DNA from: a virus
Length of the DNA: 31,236 nt
Strand: one strand, 5' to 3'
IMG/VR virus record: IMGVR_UViG_3300032326_000513
Location: 1 to 31,236 of that record
Under the pieces are notes generated by a model. The model saw only the letters and a program-made list of their open reading frames with translations, did not search any database and was not told where the DNA came from. Shown piece by piece: positions 25,801 through 31,236 of the stretch; position 1 is the stretch's first letter, and each line of letters opens with the position of its first letter. The translations under genes and the position numbers were made by a program.

Positions 25801-28800
25801 TCTCATCGATGGAGTAACAAAACAAAAAAATAATCAAGAAAACTCATTTGTAGGTTTAGGTTATTTGTATTTGAACTCATTACCACTGATAACAACCAAA
25901 GAAAAAATAAAAGACATAACAGATAATGTATTAACAGATTTAGATTATTTAGCAGCAACATTTAATAAATTTTCAGCAATACATCAAGTACCTTATGCTT
26001 GGGTATTAAAGTACGGTTCAATATGGCATAGATATAAAAAATACATAGAAGATAATGTAGATATATTAGACGATTGTTGGAAAAATTTTGATTTTAATGT
26101 TGCTTATGCACCAACAACAGGTGATAGTACAACCACATACACAATATTAGACTATAGTGGTAATCCTCAAAATATCACACTACAAGGGGCTCAATTTTAC
26201 CAAAATCCACAAAACTCGTTCATATTAAGAAATACGTTCGATGTTGGGTTTTACCCCAAAGTTGTAAATTCATTAGAATATTATTTGAATGAAGAAGATT
26301 TATTAACGGGTTATACAACAACTGATTTTGCGGATGTATATAATAAAGGTTTAAAAATTGGTTTCAATAGTGAGTCCACCACAATGTATGGTACAGGATT
26401 TGACCCAAATAATGGATTCAGAGAGTTCTCAAAGAAAAACTATTTTACATATAGATTAATTGAAAACACGGCGGTTCAGTCGCAACCAGACACTATAAGA
26501 CTATACCCTTCAATGGGAGGTATACCGTTCGACCAATCAATTTTTGAATGTTTCAATCAAACGAATAAAATTACCGAAGAAATATATAACAACTTCTCAG
26601 TTTTCAACGGAACTGTTAGGTCATTATGGGGTATTTCTAATTTTGGATATTATAACAACGATTTAATTAAAAAACCATTACCGACCGAATATCTTAAAGT
26701 TATTAAAAATAATGCACCACTTCAAAATGATTTTAATATTGTTAGTAATGATTTAACTTACTCAAAAATAGACGAAATATTCAATTTGTTTGATGTTGAT
26801 TTATTGGATAAAATGGAAGAAAAGTTTTTAACTTTCTGTAATTTTAAACCATTAGCGAGTGAATTAAAATTGAATGAGGAAAATATTACACCTAATTATA
26901 TAGACACTAACGGTTTAACAAATTCAGACGTTAAATTATTACGATATCAGATTAAAAACATTTTTGATTTTGATAGTAGTTTATTTAATAGTGTGAATCA
27001 AAACGAAGATGGAATAGAATTAGGAAAATTACAAATTTCAAATTTATATACATCATTAAATAAATTTTTAAATTTTGATTGCGTATTAAAAATTGCAAAC
27101 CCAACAAACTTTGATAGAAAATTATTTGATTCATTTAGTACTATTTCAAACTTACAAGTACAAGACAAGTATAAATTTGAACCTTATGTGAAAGGTACGT
27201 TACCCGGTGACGGAACAGCAACTACTTTATTACAAAGTATAACTCAAAACCCTTCTGCTTGGGATGCGTTCAGAAAATATTTAGGATATACCACAATACC
27301 TGGGTTAGAGTTTCAAACACAAGTACAACCGGTGTTACCATCCGTACCTATCGCACAAAATAATCCACCTACACCATATACACCACCCGTTGCGGGGCAA
27401 AATTATAGAACGTTCCAAGATTTATGTAGTGGTACGTATTTTAATATAATTGACCCAAATGATAACACAAGCACAACATCATTTAATTACTATAATAATG
27501 ACGTATGGTTCTTAGAGGTTGTTGATAACACATCACAAACAAAAAAATTCTGTGCAAGAAAGGTACCTGATAGTGCGACAACAACCACATATAATTTGGA
27601 GAATGATGACAATTACCCACAGACAAATGCTGTAGGAACAACACCGGCAAGTTACTGTATGTCATTTTATCAAACACAATTAAATTGCCAACAATCACCT
27701 TTATTAGACCCTATACAATTACAGTTTATTGGGGTTTCGTCAACAATATTACCTGACGTACCCGGTGATGGTGATTATATTAACATTGAAAAAACAGACG
27801 GTACATACCAGGTGTTTAGAATTATAGGTGACCCTAATTTTGATGCTAATAAGATTGAAAATATAAGATTTTATCCACCGGGGACTGACCCAATAAACCC
27901 ACCAATCGGTACTAGTATATATCGTGAAGGGTTTGGGGGTATTGACACAAACTACGCGAGAGTATATAGAGTTGATAATAATGTAGGTGGTAATTATGTT
28001 ATGACGGTAGAATACACCCCTAATTCCCCAAATGAAATCATATTATCTGCGAATGTTTCAACCCTACCTGGTTTACAAAACACAATACCACAACAAACAA
28101 CAGTACCCCAACAGGCACAACCATTACAAAATACACAAAAATCTTTCTTAACTGATTTCTTCATTGATAATTCAATCGCATTTAATGAACAAAATATTAT
28201 TACTTTATATCCATTAGTGAGACTTTATGGTGAACAAAAAAGACTTGACCCTACATATGACAAAACTAAATTCACGACATATATAAATAATTTTTTAGAG
28301 AATAGAAGAAGTTTACAGGATAAAATGGTTACAGAAACTTTTGCCAATCTGAATAAAAATTTGAATAATATTGATGTAACGGTTGATTTACCTACTACTG
28401 CACTTAACGGTGACACTACAAAATTAGCTTTATATAATACATTAAAAGGATTTAACGATAAATGGATTGCTGGGTCTGATTTAAAAAACAACACTTTGTT
28501 TGAGGACTTTTTGTTTATGGATAGGGCAAATAGTGATTTGGGTAATTCTTTTGTGTTAGATGTTAAAAAGGTAGTTAATGCTTTGAATATCCAATCAAAG
28601 CAAGACCAAAGTTTAATGAGTGTAATAAGTACAATTTTAGAAGATAATTATTTTATTTTCATGGCGATGCCGGCTTACATTAATTTTTACGGGATACAAA
28701 AGGCTGTAAAAAATGGTCAACCATTAAAAGATGTTGAAATAGGTAATTCATTATTCGGAACATACTTAGAGGTTGACTATACAGACTCAAGTCCAAAATT

Positions 28801-30100
28801 TCTGTGTTTATATGTTGGAAACCCTTCAGAATATCCTAAACCAAAAGAGAACACATTCAATCGTTTTGGTGATGATAGTTTCGACTTAAGAATGTCGGAC
28901 AACCCACTTAGAGTTTCTGACCCAAAAACAAACTATTCCTTGAGTAATCGCGTTGTTGGATTTGCGGTTGATTTTGGTATAAGAAATCAAAACATATTCA
29001 AAAGTCTGAGTTTAGACATGTCAGAAATGAAAAATACATCAGAATCATTCAAAGTTTATGCTGACATGGGTAGTTCTGTTGCTGGAGATAAAGTTGCTCA
29101 ACAGTCAGCATCACTTTATAGTATATACAAATCCAGGTCATACAGTTGTGGTGTAAGTAGTATGGGAAATGCCATGATACAACCTACGATGTATTTTGTA
29201 TTAAGACACGTCCCTATGTTTTATGGACCATATTGGATAACTGAAGTAAGTCATAATATTAATACTGGTGGGTTTAATACAGAATTTAAAGGTACTCGTA
29301 TACCAAAATATGCATTACCAAAAGTGGATAATTTATTGGCGTCTGTAAATCAAATAGTAATAACTAAGATTAAAGAGTTGGCCACCAAGGATAAAGAAAA
29401 ACCGACTACCGAAAATGAACCTGTAACACAAAATCCAACACCTGTTATTTTGGCAAGTCCTGAAAATAACTGTGAAACTATTACAAAATACCCTACAGTA
29501 CCGTTTGAAACGTTGGTACAAAGTACATTTACAGATACAGATATAATACCAGTAATAAAACAAGAAACAAGTGATACATCTTTACGAGCAATAATTTATG
29601 GTATAACTAAAGGAATTTTCCGTGGAACCACATTAAATAATGGTATTACTAATTGTATTAATAATAACCCATTCGGAATCAGCACAAAAATAAATTATAA
29701 AGGTAATTTACCTACTTTTATTTTGAAACAGTCTTGTGTAAATGTAGAAAATACACCAACACCATTAGTGAAATTTAATAACCTAACAGAATCTGTTAAG
29801 TTCATGGTTTCATATATGACACAAGTCATAAATTTAGTACCACAGTTAAAAACTTTGAATCCTGATACTAATGAAAACAAACAATACGGAAAAGCATTGT
29901 TCCAACTTACGTACACTTCATGGGTGACACAAAAAGCTTTTGGTGACGATACTACAACACCAATCCAACCACCATTAAATGCCCAACAAATAAAAGATAC
30001 CACAATACAAGATTATACAAATGAAAATCTTTTAGATAATTATAACTCTTGGGTTGATGTATTTACTGAAAGTTATAAGTATTTTAAACAAAACCCATAG
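22802..30100 (+). CDS. Giant baseplate hub-like structural protein (2432 aa)
   Basis: Largest gene in the window; its ATG lies inside the end of the gp53-like gene. Residues 1-260 are a conserved core (LLGIKEIRVNIKG at about 147; FFNFPYPLFYLTLKGYYGK at about 190; then a beta domain). Residues 260-1500 are long helical and mixed segments I cannot name. Residues 1503-1780 hold a Cys-containing insert between Pro/Gln/Thr-rich linkers. Residues 1780-2200 return to a tail-core fold: CGVSSMGNAMIQPTMYFVLRH then MFYGPYWITEVSHNINTGGF, like the final domains of hub proteins (gp27/gpD type), where 'G-Y-I-V-H-I--G--T' is typical. The C-terminus (2222-2432) may be a peptidoglycan-hydrolase-like domain (NNPFGIS at about 2288). 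Hub identity is likely; boundaries and the enzyme call are weak. Confidence 0.72.
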   Translation: MAVRLKQNKKIFIETDYDNIVVVNPNEVFSPDGTKQERLVDHEDLVYYANLETFIIPRTKLAIGDNFDSPVINTTSIATMFAGDDALKINFMKPKGKTQFDTSWSDQLTGEGTRTFNGANQSSERVVNFEGRQSFKRSVSNPEDTQLLGIKEIRVNIKGTGVPEVNIQLVDIQGRSLFEQGENSLYSAFFNFPYPLFYLTLKGYYGKAVKYRLSLMSFNASFDADTGNYNISLKLIGKFTALLFDTPLSYAVNAPKMYNTQITVTQESDGKRNTKNVFNTYKGRQKLEEVYKTYMRKGLLPDNFPMLSIEDFVYRVENFEATLKKNLETQADFTKLNDLKLFADTLINLRKKVYDYSINNFLDRTSFYVVGEEIYYPFKKEVSLQSREDYKTFIDKNIIDYTKQLKDNATFGEKGETKDQISILTKNKKDIIKKLDFNAWQNNRADVLNTYLSRYSRNLEAENPDEYKNFIQKEAENAQLTTQVRDEKGQIINDTPDYFVFGNKIVADGIYVKNSYLDKIDEMQKSLESKQKVIEDTLTKYYSNLQLKNPSEGGLGFKPTIRNIFAIIIAGADAFYRLMEDNHEEAWNVRTDKDRLLAVIPAEKNFSVDAVKSIQKSSTELNDDNVVYPWPLYFTLEKQENGSDLYTIQYPGDAKYIRQTKAYDYRVWPEVGFVEAYIKASLEKEKPTSNYTYDNITDVTKYVSCNALEFPFKTAPYQDLNAIKTFYEIFERSYISSHYGNLPLDLSQKKQIDKFYGDIESSNIGLVAPEDITINQNLKNLKFNSLNKLIDYMKTISNNGKGQSWQTYIRDIFNTEYIKNLLQNVNEIYSIDTLSDRSVKVSAELPLATNIKEFLEDSGTSKKNTLDTYPFTDLTWLQENMANGSNIGAFEDYNNTTRSYIYLDDKKTIARINETEKYPNLKLFTNNTVFQSNTQAYLTQVGSTERINSRLSLKNFFETRQDKDLYLTESYINYGTSYSGNIGTFIQTTSLLNTPYFVNALIDGVTKQKNNQENSFVGLGYLYLNSLPLITTKEKIKDITDNVLTDLDYLAATFNKFSAIHQVPYAWVLKYGSIWHRYKKYIEDNVDILDDCWKNFDFNVAYAPTTGDSTTTYTILDYSGNPQNITLQGAQFYQNPQNSFILRNTFDVGFYPKVVNSLEYYLNEEDLLTGYTTTDFADVYNKGLKIGFNSESTTMYGTGFDPNNGFREFSKKNYFTYRLIENTAVQSQPDTIRLYPSMGGIPFDQSIFECFNQTNKITEEIYNNFSVFNGTVRSLWGISNFGYYNNDLIKKPLPTEYLKVIKNNAPLQNDFNIVSNDLTYSKIDEIFNLFDVDLLDKMEEKFLTFCNFKPLASELKLNEENITPNYIDTNGLTNSDVKLLRYQIKNIFDFDSSLFNSVNQNEDGIELGKLQISNLYTSLNKFLNFDCVLKIANPTNFDRKLFDSFSTISNLQVQDKYKFEPYVKGTLPGDGTATTLLQSITQNPSAWDAFRKYLGYTTIPGLEFQTQVQPVLPSVPIAQNNPPTPYTPPVAGQNYRTFQDLCSGTYFNIIDPNDNTSTTSFNYYNNDVWFLEVVDNTSQTKKFCARKVPDSATTTTYNLENDDNYPQTNAVGTTPASYCMSFYQTQLNCQQSPLLDPIQLQFIGVSSTILPDVPGDGDYINIEKTDGTYQVFRIIGDPNFDANKIENIRFYPPGTDPINPPIGTSIYREGFGGIDTNYARVYRVDNNVGGNYVMTVEYTPNSPNEIILSANVSTLPGLQNTIPQQTTVPQQAQPLQNTQKSFLTDFFIDNSIAFNEQNIITLYPLVRLYGEQKRLDPTYDKTKFTTYINNFLENRRSLQDKMVTETFANLNKNLNNIDVTVDLPTTALNGDTTKLALYNTLKGFNDKWIAGSDLKNNTLFEDFLFMDRANSDLGNSFVLDVKKVVNALNIQSKQDQSLMSVISTILEDNYFIFMAMPAYINFYGIQKAVKNGQPLKDVEIGNSLFGTYLEVDYTDSSPKFLCLYVGNPSEYPKPKENTFNRFGDDSFDLRMSDNPLRVSDPKTNYSLSNRVVGFAVDFGIRNQNIFKSLSLDMSEMKNTSESFKVYADMGSSVAGDKVAQQSASLYSIYKSRSYSCGVSSMGNAMIQPTMYFVLRHVPMFYGPYWITEVSHNINTGGFNTEFKGTRIPKYALPKVDNLLASVNQIVITKIKELATKDKEKPTTENEPVTQNPTPVILASPENNCETITKYPTVPFETLVQSTFTDTDIIPVIKQETSDTSLRAIIYGITKGIFRGTTLNNGITNCINNNPFGISTKINYKGNLPTFILKQSCVNVENTPTPLVKFNNLTESVKFMVSYMTQVINLVPQLKTLNPDTNENKQYGKALFQLTYTSWVTQKAFGDDTTTPIQPPLNAQQIKDTTIQDYTNENLLDNYNSWVDVFTESYKYFKQNP

Positions 30101-30107
30101 ATAGATA

Positions 30108-30115
30108 TATTTATA
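30108..30115 (+). promoter_or_regulatory. Putative late promoter motif (TATTTATA) after the hub gene
   Basis: TATTTATA followed by TAATAAAAATGTT and the ATG at 30129, leaving 13 bases. It drives the two small genes to 31034. Confidence 0.6.
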
Positions 30116-30128
30116 TAATAAAAATGTT

Positions 30129-30353
30129 ATGAGTATGAAAGCATTATTAGATGATTATTTAAAAAAAGATACAAGAGTTACCCAAAGAGATGCTGGTAAT
30201 GGTTATCAAGAAGTTTGTGACTTAGATACTGGTGATTGTTATACAATCAGAATGAAAGATGGTCTAATCGAAAGAGTGGATAATACTATGAGAACAAACA
30301 GAACATTAAAGGTTGAAACTCCACAAGGTGTTAAAACATTATTAAACGGATAA
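30129..30353 (+). CDS. Small protein of unknown function (74 aa)
   Basis: 74 residues starting MSMKALLDDYLKKDTRV. An upstream ATG at 30124 opens only two codons before a stop. The protein is a short helix followed by a beta-rich part (GYQEVCDLDTGDCYTIRMKDG) with two Cys seven residues apart, CDLDTGDC, then TLKVETPQG near the end. The paired Cys could bind metal or form a disulfide, but nothing proves this. No family recognised. It ends directly at the next ATG (TAA then ATG), so the two genes are co-translated. Confidence 0.65.
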   Translation: MSMKALLDDYLKKDTRVTQRDAGNGYQEVCDLDTGDCYTIRMKDGLIERVDNTMRTNRTLKVETPQGVKTLLNG

Positions 30354-31034
30354 ATGTATAGTAAAATGAACGTAGAAAAAAAAATATTGGAAGAATTAAA
30401 AAGATTCAACCAAATTAATTCATATATCTTAAAAGAGCAACCTGAAGCACCTACAGAACCTGAAGGTGGTGTGCCACCGGCACCAGAAGCGCCTGTTGAA
30501 GGTGATGTACCACCGGCACCTGATGCTGCAGCACCAGCTCCTGAAGCACCGGCAGCAGATGCTGAAGCTGCTCCAACTGAAGTTCCTGAACCGGTAGATG
30601 TGGAAAACGACCCGGATGTAGAAGAGGTTGATGCTGAAAAACCTGAGGATGAGGAAACTGAAGAAATTGATATCACTGACCTTGTAACATCACAACAAGA
30701 AATTCAGGCAAAACAAGATGAGTTTATGAATGATATGTTTTCAAAAATTGATGATTTGGCATCAAAATTAGAAAACATGGACCAAATTATGAGTAAGATA
30801 AATGACTTGGAAACTAAATTTGATAAGTATAGAGAAAAAACACCTGAAGAGAAACTAATGTTACGTTCTTTAGATTCTTATCCTTACAATCAAAAACTGA
30901 CAGATTTCTTTCAAGATAAAGAAGAAGAGATGGAGAAAACAGGAAAAAATGAATATGTATTAACATCAGATGAGGTTGAGAACTTTTCTCCAAACGAGGT
31001 AAAAAAAACATTTAATATTTACGACAACGAATAA
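30354..31034 (+). CDS. Acidic Pro/Ala-rich coiled-coil protein with [IL]xE-type N-terminus
   Basis: 226 residues from 30354; an ATG at 30366 (MNVEKKILEELK) is an equally good start. Layout: an amphipathic helix ending ILKE-Q at residue 28; a Pro/Ala/Glu low-complexity region (29-80); an acidic run (80-105); a coiled coil (about 107-163, SQQEIQAKQDEFMNDMFSKI then DDLASKLENMDQIMSKINDL); and a conserved-looking tail (PEEKLMLRSLDSYP, then YVLTSDEVENFSPNEVKK). The net charge is strongly negative. The ILKE site resembles a T4-type prohead-protease cleavage site, and acidic low-complexity plus coiled coil is common among head-core or internal proteins, but this is inference. No enzyme motif. Confidence 0.7.
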   Translation: MYSKMNVEKKILEELKRFNQINSYILKEQPEAPTEPEGGVPPAPEAPVEGDVPPAPDAAAPAPEAPAADAEAAPTEVPEPVDVENDPDVEEVDAEKPEDEETEEIDITDLVTSQQEIQAKQDEFMNDMFSKIDDLASKLENMDQIMSKINDLETKFDKYREKTPEEKLMLRSLDSYPYNQKLTDFFQDKEEEMEKTGKNEYVLTSDEVENFSPNEVKKTFNIYDNE

Positions 31035-31059
31035 TAAAAATAATTGAATTTCGTACTAG

Positions 31060-31067
31060 TATTTATA
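31060..31067 (+). promoter_or_regulatory. TATTTATA motif just before a terminator
   Basis: TATTTATA followed by CTATAAATTAAGG, 26 bases after the stop at 31034. The terminator at 31077 follows at once, so a transcript from here would be a very short RNA unless read-through occurs into the gene at 31167. Possibly an added late promoter for that gene. Confidence 0.35.
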
Positions 31068-31076
31068 CTATAAATT

Positions 31077-31099
31077 AAGGGGTGTTTACCCCTTTTTTT
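31077..31099 (+). terminator. Rho-independent terminator ending the tail block
   Basis: AAGGGGT and ACCCCTT form a perfect 7-bp stem with a GTTT loop, followed by a run of seven T. It lies 43 bases after the stop of the last tail-block gene and directly before a host-type promoter. Confidence 0.92.
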
Positions 31100-31100
31100 A

Positions 31101-31131
31101 TTTGACAAACTTAAATATTCACCTATATTTG
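31101..31131 (+). promoter_or_regulatory. Bacteroidota-type housekeeping promoter (TTTG-N19-TATATTTG)
   Basis: TTTG at 31101-31104, exactly 19 bases, then TATATTTG at 31124-31131, matching the known Bacteroidota -33/-7 consensus TTTG and TAnnTTTG with optimal spacing. The start codon follows 35 bases on. This points to transcription by unmodified host RNA polymerase, so the gene at 31167 is probably early. Confidence 0.8.
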
Positions 31132-31166
31132 TTGTAGATAAAAGAGTAATAATTAAAAATTTATTT

Positions 31167-31236
31167 ATGGCAAATTCAGTATTAGATTCAGTACTTGCGC
31201 AGTACGAAAAGAACTCAACAACTACGGGTTCACAAA
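31167..31236 (+). CDS. Start of a gene cut by the window edge
   Basis: ATG followed by an open frame to the last base; 23 codons visible (MANSVLDSVLAQYEKN, then a Ser/Thr/Gly-rich stretch). The short amphipathic helix followed by a polar linker is not enough to name it. Its own host-type promoter and position after a terminator suggest an early or middle gene, such as a replication protein (a gp32-like single-strand-binding protein would fit), but this is a guess. Confidence 0.6.
   Translation, partial: MANSVLDSVLAQYEKNSTTTGSQ

Noticed and set aside
28282-28289. TATAAATA inside the hub gene as a T4-like late promoter
   Set aside because: It lies deep inside a coding frame with no gene start nearby in either direction; expected by chance in AT-rich DNA.
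30239-30676. Ser/Gly/Ala-rich minus-strand ORF
   Set aside because: It is the antisense shadow of the Pro/Ala/Glu-rich region of the plus-strand gene at 30354; low complexity keeps the frame open.

Overview
The window is part of a large, AT-rich, T4-like contractile-tailed phage (myovirus) genome, or a closely related provirus or metagenomic contig. It carries a family B DNA polymerase and an almost complete tail and neck module: neck proteins, tail terminator, sheath, tube, tail-assembly chaperone, tape measure and several baseplate proteins. The host is probably a member of the Bacteroidota. The right edge has a textbook Bacteroidota promoter (TTTG-N19-TAnnTTTG), start codons follow A/T-rich leaders without Shine-Dalgarno sequences, and the giant baseplate proteins carry Pro/Thr-linked Cys-containing modules and an OmpA-like domain of the Bacteroidota kind. 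The host call is inference.

Layout. Positions 2-2371 (+) are the 3' part of a B-family DNA polymerase, cut by the left edge. A minus-strand block (6728 down to 2368) reads, in transcription order: SNF2-family helicase, a Zn-metallopeptidase fused to a Mn-type superoxide dismutase, a gp13-like neck protein and a small beta-rich protein of unknown role. The plus-strand tail block starts at 6784: gp14-like neck protein (tentative), gp15-like tail terminator, a convergent minus-strand ribbon-helix-helix mini-gene, an oversized tail sheath (1070 aa), a 45-aa ORF, a HAD phosphatase, tail tube, tail-assembly chaperone with a probable +1 programmed frameshift, tape measure, a 2045-aa baseplate protein, a gp53-like wedge protein, a 2432-aa hub-like protein and two small proteins. 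A strong terminator and a host-type promoter then start a new transcription unit whose first 23 codons are visible.

Most transcription units on both strands are preceded by the same directional octamer, TATTTATA (often followed by TAAAA), 3-40 bases before the start codon. I read it as the phage late promoter. It is the reverse complement of the T4 late element TATAAATA, yet it points consistently with its genes.

The most unusual items are the peptidase-superoxide dismutase fusion, the likely UUU-C +1 frameshift joining the chaperone ORFs just before the tape measure, the directional late motif, and short N-termini ending in [IL]xE that resemble T4 capsid-targeting propeptides. No tRNA, rRNA, IS element or CRISPR array was seen.
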